64,000 nt of DNA from JAQTTT01 sp041652755 (GCA_041652755.1 JBAZGS010000003.1:19923-83922), one strand, 5' to 3'; shown: positions 44,145 through 53,412, numbered from the stretch's first letter. Notes: generated by a model from the sequence alone, not told the origin. Numbers and translations: made by a program.

Positions 44145-44540
44145 TCAGTCAAACCTCTTGTTGAATGTTAAATTCTTGTCTAAGTAATAATTAACTGACA
44201 CCCCTAAAAATACAACGATTACTTTTGTGATATAGAAAGGTATTTTTAAAATATTTGACAGCAAATAAACTAATGTGCTTGTGAATATTAAGTAAAATCC
44301 CATGACAACGAAGGACATCATTAGTTGCTCTTTTGCTTTTTTGCTTGTGTTTTTAAAGGTAAATTTCTTGTTGATAAAAAACTTCATCACTGATACTATG
44401 AATACTGACAAAGAATTTGACAAAACTTCCGTGAATGACAAAAATATGAAAAAAAACATGCTTAATGAGTAATCCATTATGAATGCCAGTCCTCCAACTA
44501 AGAAATATTTGATGAATTTTTTTGGCAATTTCTCAAACAT
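44145..44540 (-). CDS. GtrA-like membrane protein
   Basis: A 131-residue protein with four membrane helices and the GtrA pattern: K-Y-F-L-V-G-G-L-A in helix 1, K-F-F-I-N-K-K-F-T-F between helices 2 and 3, and Y-Y-L-D-K-N-L-T-F at the end. GtrA proteins are thought to flip or help carry polyprenyl-linked sugars, consistent with the glycan neighbours. Confidence 0.85.
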   Translation of the reverse strand: MFEKLPKKFIKYFLVGGLAFIMDYSLSMFFFIFLSFTEVLSNSLSVFIVSVMKFFINKKFTFKNTSKKAKEQLMMSFVVMGFYLIFTSTLVYLLSNILKIPFYITKVIVVFLGVSVNYYLDKNLTFNKRFD

Positions 44541-44576
44541 GATATTAAGATTAATATTTAATAGATTAAAAAATGT

Positions 44577-45824
44577 TTACTTCCAGTATTTTGAGTTCTT
44601 TATTCTTGGCTCAAATTTAATGTAATCTAATTCGTAGTTGATTGTTCCGTTTATTGTTGAGTTATTGCCTATTGTCAGAAAGGGCCAGAGTTTAGTGTTG
44701 TATAATATTTGGGAGTCTTTTTCTATTGTGCAGGAGTAGCCTATTGTTGCTTGCTCCTCAATCTTATTGTTTTCCTGTATCTCGCAACCCCCATCTATTA
44801 ATGCTCGGGTTATTTTCACGTTCTCTTTTGTTTTAATTTTTTCAAACAGTATTGAGCCGTTGATGAAATTGTCTTTTCCTATTACTGTGTCATGAAGTAT
44901 TGTTGTATACGGCCCTACCATTGAGTTTTCTCCTATGGTCACTTTTTCATCTATGAAGCATGGCCCTATTATTATTGTGTTGTCTTTTATTTTGCAGCCT
45001 TTTTTTATGATTACGTTTCCTGATATTTTCACATTTGAGCCGTACTCTGATTCCCTGCTTATGTCCCTTTTTATTGAGTTTAATGCTTTATGGTTTATTT
45101 CAATGTATGGCAGAGGCTTTCCTAAATCTCCCCATTCTCCGCAAAATTCGAAGCCGTGGATTTTTGAGTTTTCTAAGTAGTATTCCCATAAATCCCCTAC
45201 ATTGTCTGGTTTTTTTCCTTCTTTTAATTTCATTGCAACATAGTCTAGGATTTTTTTGCTGAAATTCTTTGTTATGAAATAATTAAATGTTGATGCTAGT
45301 TTTGAATTCGCCTCTTCAACTTTTGGCTTTTCCTGGAATCTTGTTATGCTTTTTTCATTGTTTAGCACAGCTATTCCATAATATGACACTTTTGACATGT
45401 CATTTAATTCATATAATGCTATTGTTGCATCTGATTTTTTTTCCTTGTGCTGCTGTAGCATTTTTTGGTAATCCAACCCTTTAATGTAGTTATCTGAGCC
45501 TAATATTATGTAGTCATCTTGGCCGAATTTTTTAATAATATAAGCTAGGGCTCCTATTGCCCCTAATTTATCTGAGTCTTTTTTTGAATCTTCAAAAACA
45601 TATTCTATCTTTATTCCTTTGTATCTTTCATCAAGCAAGTCTTTCACTTTTGATTGGTTCTTGTTAAGTGATAGTATTACTTTTTCAATTTTTAATTTCT
45701 CCAGCTCTTTTAGGGTCATTTCAATTATTGTTGAATCGGCAACTGGAAGTATTCCTTTTGGTGTTCTAAGTGTTAAGGGCTGCAGCCTTTTCCCGTATCC
45801 TCCTGCTAATATTACTGCTTTCAT
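44577..45824 (-). CDS. Sugar-1-phosphate nucleotidyltransferase with left-handed beta helix
   Basis: About 415 residues; I take the ATG at 45824, preceded by AAGGT, rather than an in-frame ATG at 45845. The N-terminal NTP-transferase domain has L-A-G-G-Y-G-K-R-L-x-P-L and the P-K-G-I-L-P-V segment. The C-terminal third shows hexapeptide repeats ([IV]-G-x-N/x-x-x-[IV]), the beta-helix of GlmU/GMPP-like enzymes. It makes an NDP-sugar; base and sugar unknown. It follows the phosphomutase gene. Confidence 0.87.
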   Translation of the reverse strand: MKAVILAGGYGKRLQPLTLRTPKGILPVADSTIIEMTLKELEKLKIEKVILSLNKNQSKVKDLLDERYKGIKIEYVFEDSKKDSDKLGAIGALAYIIKKFGQDDYIILGSDNYIKGLDYQKMLQQHKEKKSDATIALYELNDMSKVSYYGIAVLNNEKSITRFQEKPKVEEANSKLASTFNYFITKNFSKKILDYVAMKLKEGKKPDNVGDLWEYYLENSKIHGFEFCGEWGDLGKPLPYIEINHKALNSIKRDISRESEYGSNVKISGNVIIKKGCKIKDNTIIIGPCFIDEKVTIGENSMVGPYTTILHDTVIGKDNFINGSILFEKIKTKENVKITRALIDGGCEIQENNKIEEQATIGYSCTIEKDSQILYNTKLWPFLTIGNNSTINGTINYELDYIKFEPRIKNSKYWK

Positions 45825-45834
45825 TATTTTTACC

Positions 45835-47184
45835 TTATTTTTCATTGTTTATAAATTTCTTTATTAAATCTTCAAAGTAATTAAATAAATCATCTAACTC
45901 TTTTTGCTTTGATGCTTCAACTGTCAGCCTTATTAATGGTTCAGTGTTGCTTGGCCTGATTAAAACCCAGTCTGTTTGGTTTAGGAAGAATTTTATTCCA
46001 TCGCAATCGTTGACTTCGTAATTTCTTTTTAGTTCTTTTTTTATTTTTTCAAAGATTTCAAATTTTTTCTCATGATTAATGCATGAATATTTTGAGTGCT
46101 TTATTGAATACTCTGGCAGCTCATTGATTAAGTCTGAAAACTTTTTTTCATTTTTGCTTAAAAGTTGTGCCATTTTCGCGCAAGCGAGCATTCCGTCGCT
46201 GAATGGGTAAAAATCGTTTAAATAAAAATGGCTGCTTACTTCTCCTGCCATCATTCCTTTGTTGTCAACTAAGCCTTTTTCTATGTTTTTCATGCCAACT
46301 GGGCACCAGACTATTATTCCATTATTGTCTTCCACTACTTTTTTCACAACGCTACTCATGTCAATGCTTGCAACAATATAGGCATTCTTGTTTTTATCCA
46401 AGTAGTGCTTTGCAAAGATTGCTGTCATTTTGCTTCCGTCAATCACTCTTCCTGAATCATCTACGAATACGCTTCTGTCTGCGTCTCCGTCAAATGCACA
46501 TCCAAAATCTGCTTTTTCTTCTACTACTCTTTTTTGCAGAAAGCTCAAATTGTTGACTTTTGGCTCTGGCTCCCTGTTTGGAAATAATCCATCAGGCTCT
46601 AAGCTGATGTTTATGATTTTGCAGCCTAGCTCTTTCATTAGCTCTGGAGCCACTAATCCGCTTGTTCCGTTGCCATGGTCTAGCACTACTTTCAAGTTTC
46701 GTTCTAGTTTTATTTTTGATTTAATATTTTCAATGTATTCATTTATTGCATTATTGTCCTCTGATTTCTTGCCTAACTCCTCAAAGTTTGACCTTTTAAA
46801 GTCGCTTTCTAAGTATTTTTTTTCTATTGTTTTCAGCCTGTCATTGTAGACTACTCCTCTTTTGTCAAAGAATTTTATTCCATTGTATTCTTTTGGAGTG
46901 TGGCTTCCAGTAATCATCACGCACTCTATCTTATGATTTAGGGCATAATAGTTTGATACTGGCGTTGGAAGCATTCCTAAGTCAATTATGTCATTGCCTC
47001 CTGAGATGAATCCATTGATGAATGACTCTTTCAGTATTGGGGATGAAGTTCTTGAGTCATATGCTATGCATGATTTCTGCTTGATCAAGTCGGAATAAGC
47101 CAGTGCTATTTTGAAAAAATCCTCTGCAAAGAACTCTTTGTTGAATATTCCTCTTACATCATAGGCTTTGAAAGGGTTGTTCAT
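45835..47184 (-). CDS. Phosphomannomutase/phosphoglucomutase (first copy)
   Basis: The 449-residue alpha-D-phosphohexomutase has four domains. The phosphoserine loop is M-I-T-G-S-H-T-P (usual T-A-S-H-N-P, so Asn is Thr here). The metal loop is D-G-D-A-D-R (around 235), and the phosphate-binding end is R-P-S-N-T-E-P-L-I-R. It interconverts hexose-6-P and hexose-1-P. It is adjacent to the nucleotidyltransferase that would use the product. Confidence 0.9.
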   Translation of the reverse strand: MNNPFKAYDVRGIFNKEFFAEDFFKIALAYSDLIKQKSCIAYDSRTSSPILKESFINGFISGGNDIIDLGMLPTPVSNYYALNHKIECVMITGSHTPKEYNGIKFFDKRGVVYNDRLKTIEKKYLESDFKRSNFEELGKKSEDNNAINEYIENIKSKIKLERNLKVVLDHGNGTSGLVAPELMKELGCKIINISLEPDGLFPNREPEPKVNNLSFLQKRVVEEKADFGCAFDGDADRSVFVDDSGRVIDGSKMTAIFAKHYLDKNKNAYIVASIDMSSVVKKVVEDNNGIIVWCPVGMKNIEKGLVDNKGMMAGEVSSHFYLNDFYPFSDGMLACAKMAQLLSKNEKKFSDLINELPEYSIKHSKYSCINHEKKFEIFEKIKKELKRNYEVNDCDGIKFFLNQTDWVLIRPSNTEPLIRLTVEASKQKELDDLFNYFEDLIKKFINNEK

Positions 47185-47283
47185 AACTTAATTTAAAACA
47201 AAATATTATTAAAAATATAACTATATCCTATTTGTTTGATTAAAAAGGATATTTTAAATAGAATTAAGTTGTATAAAAAAAAT

Positions 47284-48144
47284 ATGGCTACACATAAATT
47301 GCAGAAAAGCGGGAGAAGTTTTTATGTTTATGTACCAACAAAATGGGTTAATGATAATTGTTTAAAAAAAGGAAATGAACTGAATGTTGCCATAAACTCT
47401 GAAGGGGTTTTAATAAAAAATATTAAAAACAAGAAAAACATTAAAAAAATTAGCTTAAAGATAAAAACTTCTAACCCTAAAGTTATTTCCAATGCAATAA
47501 TGAATTTGTTTGTAATAGGTTATGATGAATTTGAATTAATTCTTGACAAAAAAATCGAAAAAAATGATTACAAAAAACTAAAAGAATTTATTGTATTATT
47601 CGGTTTGAACATAGTTGATTTGACTGATAAAATAATAAAATTATATACCAATGTTGAAATTAATGACCTTAAAAGATATGTAAAGGAATATTTATATAAA
47701 TCATTAAATGTTTCAAGAATGCTACTTGAAAATACTTCTAAAGAGCTTTTAGAAGAACAATACTCCTCATTTTATTATTTTAGGTTCTTGGTCCAAAGAA
47801 CAATTAACAGGCATAATTTAGGTTTGATTAATCTTGATTTTAATAATTTTTGGGCGCATTATTATGAAAATGTTGCGTTATGTTTAAGCAAAATAATTAA
47901 TTATATGATTCAAATCAAAGATAAAAAATTTATTGAAAAATGCAAGTTTTTATTTGAAAAGCTATTAATTCAATATTCAGAATTAAACTTTGAAAAAATA
48001 AATGATTTATTTTCATTTGTTGAAGCTCTAAGCAATAACAATGTTGAAAATTACCAAGATTATTATAAAAGAAGGATTTACAAGCATTTTATGTTAATTT
48101 TAAAAGAATTTAACAAGGTTAGCATTTTAGTTCGAGATAATTAG
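47284..48144 (+). CDS. AbrB-PhoU-like regulator
   Basis: About 286 residues from the ATG at 47284. An upstream TTG-led frame is less likely, since a TATA-like TTTTAAAT lies about 25 nt before this ATG. Residues 1-45 form an AbrB/SpoVT-type DNA-binding barrel (K-L-Q-K-S-G-R-S-F-Y-V-Y-V-P). The rest is a helical PhoU-like domain. Archaeal AbrB-PhoU fusions are regulators of phosphate uptake or related genes. It is divergent from the phosphomutase. Confidence 0.75.
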   Translation: MATHKLQKSGRSFYVYVPTKWVNDNCLKKGNELNVAINSEGVLIKNIKNKKNIKKISLKIKTSNPKVISNAIMNLFVIGYDEFELILDKKIEKNDYKKLKEFIVLFGLNIVDLTDKIIKLYTNVEINDLKRYVKEYLYKSLNVSRMLLENTSKELLEEQYSSFYYFRFLVQRTINRHNLGLINLDFNNFWAHYYENVALCLSKIINYMIQIKDKKFIEKCKFLFEKLLIQYSELNFEKINDLFSFVEALSNNNVENYQDYYKRRIYKHFMLILKEFNKVSILVRDN

Positions 48145-49308
48145 TGGGCTTATTATTAATTTCTTTGATTTATTTTTGTAGTATTTTTCTTTTTCGTTAA
48201 TTAAGAATTCTTTTTCAAAAGGTATTTCAATTTTTTTGACTTCTTTGAAGTAGCTAATATTGCTTAATTTTAATTTTGTCATATAAGGATAATGATAAAA
48301 TTCTTGCTTTATTTTTTTGTTTATTTTGTTAAAATAATATTTATTAAAGCTATGGCTTGCCTGAAAGCTCAAGTCTTTTATTTTTTTTATCTGCTCAAAA
48401 TCTATATCTTGAATTTCGTTTTCAGTTTTAGCTTTTGCATTTGAACTGTTTAGGTCTTCATTGCAGTTAAAATGATAAATTCTTTGCCAGTCAATTTCTA
48501 AAGTATCTTGATCAAAATAATCATAATCTATTGAAGGATTTGCCTTTAGCATGCCATCTGTGTCTATTAAATTAATCATTAATTTATTGTTTTTAGTTTT
48601 TGATATTACTATATTTCTTGTTCTTAAATCCCCTAAGGAAATCACTGAAACATTTGGAGGATTATTTTTTTTTATTTCTTCAATCTCATCTTCTCTAGCA
48701 AAATTTTTTAGCCTTCTTAAATGCTCAGAGTAATATTCATCGTTGCTTTCAAATTCAATTGTTTTATTATGAAATCCTGATATTATCTCTCCAAGGGTGT
48801 TAAATATTATGGATTTTTTTTTATCAAAGTTGTAGTAGGTTTTATCAATTTTGAGCAATTCAAAAACATATTCATCAAAATCTTTGTTATTGGATTTTAG
48901 AAATCCCCCTATTAATTCTTCTAAATCATAGCCTTCAACCCATTCCCTTAATAACCAATCGTTTTCAGCATCTTCAAAGCCAGTTTTTCCTTCAAGAGTT
49001 TTATAGTATTTTGGTGTGCTTGCGTTGCTGGAACTTACGCAATATTCTAGCAAAAGATTATTTCTTTCAAAGAATCTTTTTTTTGCCTCTTGCTTGGAGA
49101 TTTGGTCATTTGATTTTTTCATATTTCCATATTTTGTTTTTGTTAGATTGTAAGTTTTATTTGTATTTTTATTGTAAACTTTGAAAACCTTATTTCTTGC
49201 TTCATAAATGCATGAAACTTCAAATTGGCTGTCTTTAAAATAATTGGACAGAACTAGATTCAGGGTTTTATATTCTTCTTCGTTGATGTTCTTAACTACT
49301 AGTTCCAT
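48127..49308 (-). CDS. Divergent kinase-like (APH/protein kinase fold) protein
   Basis: About 393 residues from the ATG at 49308, with a TATA-like TTTAAAATAAG about 25 nt upstream. The segment S-L-G-D-L-R-T-R-N-I-V-I resembles an H-x-D-x-x-x-x-N catalytic loop, followed by L-I-D-T-D-G where kinases have D-F-G. The His before the catalytic Asp is replaced by Leu-Gly. The N-terminal lobe has K-x-x-x-Y-x-L-T and a plausible Glu. It may be a phosphotransferase or a pseudokinase; substrate unknown. It overlaps the convergent regulator by 18 nt. Confidence 0.55.
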   Translation of the reverse strand: MELVVKNINEEEYKTLNLVLSNYFKDSQFEVSCIYEARNKVFKVYNKNTNKTYNLTKTKYGNMKKSNDQISKQEAKKRFFERNNLLLEYCVSSSNASTPKYYKTLEGKTGFEDAENDWLLREWVEGYDLEELIGGFLKSNNKDFDEYVFELLKIDKTYYNFDKKKSIIFNTLGEIISGFHNKTIEFESNDEYYSEHLRRLKNFAREDEIEEIKKNNPPNVSVISLGDLRTRNIVISKTKNNKLMINLIDTDGMLKANPSIDYDYFDQDTLEIDWQRIYHFNCNEDLNSSNAKAKTENEIQDIDFEQIKKIKDLSFQASHSFNKYYFNKINKKIKQEFYHYPYMTKLKLSNISYFKEVKKIEIPFEKEFLINEKEKYYKNKSKKLIISPLIISN

Positions 49309-49421
49309 TATTAAAAAAGGAAAAAATCTTATTTTAAACATTTCTATTTAAAAAGAATGCCATATGAATTAGGTGTTTTATAGGGCTTTAATTGATTAAT
49401 AAAAATTTTTAATTAATTTTT

Positions 49422-50426
49422 ATGAAAAGCAGAGTAAAAGCTGAATATGAACTAAGTGGCAAAAAATTATTTTTAAAGAATCTTGCCACTCAAACTGATG
49501 AAACTTTGAATCAGTTCAATATTGGTCTTGGAACAATGATGTATATTGGAAAAAATCATTCCGTTTTTATGTATAGAGGAATGGATTTTTACAAAATTGC
49601 TAAACTTGGCTGCCTTGATGCAGGCTCTTTTGGAGTAATGGAATCTGAAGAAGAAAAGGTTTCTGCAAACCAAGTTATAATACAAGCATTTGAGGAAGGT
49701 TTTGGTGAATCATTAATGGTTTACAAAACTAAAAATAACGGGCTTGAATTACTGATTCCTGAGTTTAAAAAAGATTTCCAAGAGTACAATGAAACAATTT
49801 TGAATATTATTGAAAAAGAATATGAAAAATTAAGGCAAAAAGACTTAATTCCTGAAATTGAAAATCGTAAAAGTGTTAATGCTAATATTTTTGGCCATCC
49901 TGAAATGTATAAATTAATTATTGATGGAAAAAAATATGTTAATAATATTTTATTCACTTCAGAGCCTTCAAATAAGACTTTAGAGTTAATGTTTCCAGTA
50001 ATGATTACTTCAAATGAAGTTAGGTTAGTGCCTGGCAAGAACTTGTCATTTTATGATGGAGAAGGTTATAATAGGGCTTTTGTAATACAGAATAATAAAA
50101 CAGGATTATTTGATATACAAAGCAAAAAGTACGGATTTAATGAATTGGAAAACAAATTCATTGAAATTAACCTGCCTGGAGAGACAGTTTATAGTAATTT
50201 AACTGCAAAAGATGTGAATACTCTTTTTGAAACCAATAAAAAATATTTCATTAAGGCCAATTTATCTAAAGATTGGATTGGAAAAGTTAATGGTTTGACT
50301 GAAGTTCTTAATGAAAAAGGTAAAATGAGAATAGATTTTGACAGCAAATTTAGGAATTTTCCAAACAATGAAGAGCTGCAAACTGAAAGCAAAAAACTAT
50401 TGGAGTTTTTAAGCCTTAATAAATAA
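49422..50426 (+). CDS. Hypothetical 334-residue protein
   Basis: No domain is recognised. It is a soluble alpha/beta protein with few Cys. The segment A-F-E-E-G-F-G-E faintly recalls a Nudix box but lacks the R-E-x-x-E-E core. A poly-T/A promoter-like region precedes the ATG. Its 3' end overlaps the convergent phosphohexomutase by 11 nt. Confidence 0.6.
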   Translation: MKSRVKAEYELSGKKLFLKNLATQTDETLNQFNIGLGTMMYIGKNHSVFMYRGMDFYKIAKLGCLDAGSFGVMESEEEKVSANQVIIQAFEEGFGESLMVYKTKNNGLELLIPEFKKDFQEYNETILNIIEKEYEKLRQKDLIPEIENRKSVNANIFGHPEMYKLIIDGKKYVNNILFTSEPSNKTLELMFPVMITSNEVRLVPGKNLSFYDGEGYNRAFVIQNNKTGLFDIQSKKYGFNELENKFIEINLPGETVYSNLTAKDVNTLFETNKKYFIKANLSKDWIGKVNGLTEVLNEKGKMRIDFDSKFRNFPNNEELQTESKKLLEFLSLNK

Positions 50427-51735
50427 GGCTTAAGACTTCTTTTACTTTTGTTTCCATTTTTTCTTTTGTGTCTGCTTCAACTGTCAGCCTTATTAAGGGT
50501 TCAGTGTTTGAGGCTCTTACATTGAACCAGTAATCTTTGTCCTGGAAGGTTAATCCATCTATTGTTAAAAAATTGAGATTACCATATTTTTCTTTTAGTC
50601 TTTCAAATATTTCATCTTTGTTTTGTACCTCTTTGTTTATCTCTCCTGAATGGTAATATTTTTTTATCTCTTTTATTAATTCTGAAATATTTTTTTCTTG
50701 TTTTGAAAGCAAGCTTAATACTTTTAGCATTGCCAAATCCGCTGAATCTGTGAAAAAGTTTTCTCTGAAGAAAAAATGCCCTGATAATTCTCCTGCAAAG
50801 CAGATGTTTTCATTTCTCATCCTTTCCTTTATGAATGAATGGCCAACTCTTGTAAGCAGGGGTGTTCCTCCGTTTTTTGCTATTAATTCTGTTACTGCTT
50901 TTGAGCTTCTTAGGTCGAACAATATTTTTTCTTTTGAATGGTTAAGTATTTCTTTTGAAATAAGTGCTGTTGTCATATCTCCGCTTATTATCCCTCCCGC
51001 TTCATCAATTATTACCATTCTGTCTCCATCTCCGTCAAATGCAAGCCCTAAGTCTGCTTTTTCTGCAATTACTCGTTTTTGCAAATCAACCAGTGTTTCT
51101 TCTTTTAAGGGGTTTGCCTCATGGTTTGGGAATGTTCCGTCAATTAAATCATACATGTTTATTAGTTCAATATTCATTGACTGCAGTAATTTTTTTGTTG
51201 TGACTGCATTCATGCCGTTGCCGTAGTCAGCAACTATTTTGAAGCTCTTAATCTTTTTTGGAGCTAAATTTTTAATGTAATCTAAATAGTCTTTTTCAAT
51301 GTCTGTTTTGATTTCTATGCCTTTAAGTTTTGATTCAATAAATTCATTTTTTTGGACTAATCCTTCTATTTCATTTATTCCGTTGTCATAATGTATTGGC
51401 TTTGCTTGTTCTTTCACTAATTTTAAGCCATTGTAATCTTTCGGGTTATGCGAGGCAGTTATCATTAATCCTGCATCTGCTTTGAAGTGGTTTACTGCAA
51501 AGTAAAACATTGGAGTGCTGACTAATCCTATATTTATTACTTTTATTCCTTGGCTTATTAATGAGCTGATTAGTTCATCTTTAATGCTTTCTGAGCTAAG
51601 CCTCATGTCCCTTCCTATTACTATTGTTTTTGGTTTTAGAAATTGGCAGAATGCTTTTGCTATTTTTCCTGAGATTTCTTCATTTATTTCGCTTGGATAT
51701 TTTCCCCTGATATCATAGGCTTTGAAAATGCTCAT
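50416..51735 (-). CDS. Phosphomannomutase/phosphoglucomutase (second copy)
   Basis: About 439 residues. The ATG at 51735 gives the classic ATGA overlap with the upstream nucleotidyltransferase and is preceded by GGAGTGGAAAGAG. It has the standard active loop T-A-S-H-N-P and metal loop D-G-D-G-D-R, plus the C-terminal R-A-S-N-T-E-P-L-I-R. It is the canonical member of the pair in this window and translationally coupled to the enzyme that uses hexose-1-P. Confidence 0.92.
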   Translation of the reverse strand: MSIFKAYDIRGKYPSEINEEISGKIAKAFCQFLKPKTIVIGRDMRLSSESIKDELISSLISQGIKVINIGLVSTPMFYFAVNHFKADAGLMITASHNPKDYNGLKLVKEQAKPIHYDNGINEIEGLVQKNEFIESKLKGIEIKTDIEKDYLDYIKNLAPKKIKSFKIVADYGNGMNAVTTKKLLQSMNIELINMYDLIDGTFPNHEANPLKEETLVDLQKRVIAEKADLGLAFDGDGDRMVIIDEAGGIISGDMTTALISKEILNHSKEKILFDLRSSKAVTELIAKNGGTPLLTRVGHSFIKERMRNENICFAGELSGHFFFRENFFTDSADLAMLKVLSLLSKQEKNISELIKEIKKYYHSGEINKEVQNKDEIFERLKEKYGNLNFLTIDGLTFQDKDYWFNVRASNTEPLIRLTVEADTKEKMETKVKEVLSLIY

Positions 51736-52580
51736 ATCTCTTTCCACTCCCTAATTGCTTGCTCGTATTCTTCAAGCGTGCCTGCAGGAAGCCACTGTCC
51801 CTCCATGACATAGCCATAGAATTGATCATCCTTTATCAAATTTGGAAAGACTTCAGTCTCTATCATTGAAAATTCCTTGTCAGTAGGTATATAATCAAAA
51901 ACTTTAGGTGTGAGAACATAAATTCCTGCATTAATTAAATTTGAAGGAGCTTCTTCTTTTTTTGGATAACTCACAAAGTCTATAATCTTAGTGCCTTTCA
52001 TTTTTACCACCCCAAACTTGCTCGGGTCAGCTACTGTTGTTAAGGCAATTGTTGCAATTGCTGCATTGCTTAGTGAATTTTGTATTAATTCAGCATAATC
52101 AATATTGTAAAGATTGTCTCCATTTATCATTATGAAATTGCAATTGTCTAATAAGGGCTTTGCCAATCTTAATGCTCCTGCTGTTCCTTTTGGTTCATTT
52201 TCTTCAACATAAGTGATTTTTACCCCAAATTTTGAGCCATTTCCAAAGTATTCCTTGATTTTTTCACCCATGTAACCTATTGAAAGTATTATATCCCTGA
52301 TGTCATATTTTTTCAGTAAATCAATAGTGTGCTCTAATAGCGGCCTTCCGTGGATTAAAACCATTGGTTTTGGAATCTCATAAGTAATTGGCCTTAATCT
52401 AGTTCCTTTTCCGCCAGCCAAGATAAAGGCTTTTTTTACCTTTTTTGTATCAATAACTCTAGAAAGCAGAACTTCTATTGCATGGCTTCTGTTTCTGATA
52501 TTATTGCCATCTATTAGTTTGTCAACTTCTGAGAGAATTGATTTATCAAGAGTTAACGAGATATGCTCACGATTTATCAT
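51732..52580 (-). CDS. Ribbon-helix-helix-headed nucleotidyltransferase
   Basis: A 282-residue fusion. Residues 1-47 match a CopG-type ribbon-helix-helix DNA-binding domain (H-I-S-L-T-L-D, N-x-R-N-R-S-H-A-I-E-x-L-L). Residues from about 51 are a complete NTP-transferase domain, L-A-G-G-K-G-T-R-L-R-P and the E-x-P-K-P-M-V segment, with the metal Asp at N-G-D-N. It should make an NDP-sugar and bind DNA through its head. It is followed by a phosphohexomutase in the same operon. Confidence 0.85.
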   Translation of the reverse strand: MINREHISLTLDKSILSEVDKLIDGNNIRNRSHAIEVLLSRVIDTKKVKKAFILAGGKGTRLRPITYEIPKPMVLIHGRPLLEHTIDLLKKYDIRDIILSIGYMGEKIKEYFGNGSKFGVKITYVEENEPKGTAGALRLAKPLLDNCNFIMINGDNLYNIDYAELIQNSLSNAAIATIALTTVADPSKFGVVKMKGTKIIDFVSYPKKEEAPSNLINAGIYVLTPKVFDYIPTDKEFSMIETEVFPNLIKDDQFYGYVMEGQWLPAGTLEEYEQAIREWKEI

Positions 52581-52587
52581 AACGTAA

Positions 52588-52596
52588 TACTTAGTA
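52588..52596. promoter_or_regulatory. Short palindrome between TATA box and start of the RHH-nucleotidyltransferase
   Basis: TACTTAGTA (9 bp, central T) lies 8-16 nt before the start at 52580, with TTTATAAATA (about 52598-52608) as the probable TATA box. A repressor bound here would block transcription start. The link to the encoded RHH head is inferred. Confidence 0.3.
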
Positions 52597-52616
52597 ATAT
52601 TTATTTATAAATGTTA

Positions 52617-53360
52617 TTATTCTATATTTTTCCATTCTCCTGCAAAAATGAATCCTCCTGCAAAGTTAAGTTCAATTAATTTTGGAATCAATTCCTTTTC
52701 AATACTTTTATAATCATAAAATAATATTTCCGGCTCACACATCATTATTCCGCTCCAAACCAAATAATTTTTTGATTTTTGTGGTTTTTGTATAAATCCA
52801 ATTATTTTTTCGCCAGTTAATTCAACAACACCTAATTTTGAAGGAGTATTCGAAGTGGTGATTGCTAAAGTTGCTAAATTATTGTTTTTTGAATGAAATT
52901 TCCAGAATGAATCAATATCGAATTCGAAATAATTATCAGCAGGGATAACTAAAAAGCTTGAATTAATTTTATTTTTTAATAATGATAATGATTTAAGACT
53001 TCCTTTGGGATTATAATCCTCAACATATTCAATGCCCAAATAATAATCATTGCCCGAACCGATTGTTTCAAAGATTTTTGACAAAACCTCTTTTTCGCCT
53101 ATAACAAATGATTTTTTAAACCCATAATTTTGAAGTTTCTTGAAAAGTTGAATAATTGCTTTTTGCCCTTTTACCTCTTTATTGAACCTGTAATCCTTCA
53201 TTTTTGAAGCCAATATTACTGCTATTTTTGTTTGGCTTAGATTCTTTGAAAGTATTTTTTCAATTGCTTGCGAGCGATTCCTGACATTGAATCCATCAAT
53301 GTAGGCATCTAAATTTTTAAGCAATTTTTCATCAAGAGTGATTGATATTTTAGATTTCAT
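52617..53360 (-). CDS. Ribbon-helix-helix protein with degenerate nucleotidyltransferase domain
   Basis: A 247-residue paralogue of the preceding fusion. The RHH head is well kept (K-I-S-I-T-L-D, N-V-R-N-R-S-Q-A-I-E-K-I-L). The NTP-transferase fold follows, but the glycine-rich nucleotide loop is replaced by L-A-S-K-M-K-D-Y-R-F, so normal catalysis is unlikely. The equivalent of the metal Asp (A-D-N) remains. A sugar-nucleotide-sensing regulator is a reasonable inference. Confidence 0.75.
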   Translation of the reverse strand: MKSKISITLDEKLLKNLDAYIDGFNVRNRSQAIEKILSKNLSQTKIAVILASKMKDYRFNKEVKGQKAIIQLFKKLQNYGFKKSFVIGEKEVLSKIFETIGSGNDYYLGIEYVEDYNPKGSLKSLSLLKNKINSSFLVIPADNYFEFDIDSFWKFHSKNNNLATLAITTSNTPSKLGVVELTGEKIIGFIQKPQKSKNYLVWSGIMMCEPEILFYDYKSIEKELIPKLIELNFAGGFIFAGEWKNIE

Positions 53361-53391
53361 TACTGTTTTAATAATTTTTAATATTTATAAA

Positions 53392-53412
53392 TTATCCTAT
53401 AAAGTAGGATAA
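53392..53412. promoter_or_regulatory. Perfect 8-bp inverted repeat between divergent genes
   Basis: TTATCCTA (53392-53399), a 5-nt spacer, TAGGATAA (53405-53412). It lies just upstream of a TATA-like TTTATAAAT of the minus-strand RHH gene and upstream of the TATA-like TTTTTAAGT of the plus-strand epimerase gene. It is a good operator candidate for the RHH proteins; binding is not shown. Confidence 0.5.

Noticed and set aside
49422..50426. Nudix hydrolase
   Set aside because: The AFEEGFGE segment lacks the REUxEE core of the Nudix box.
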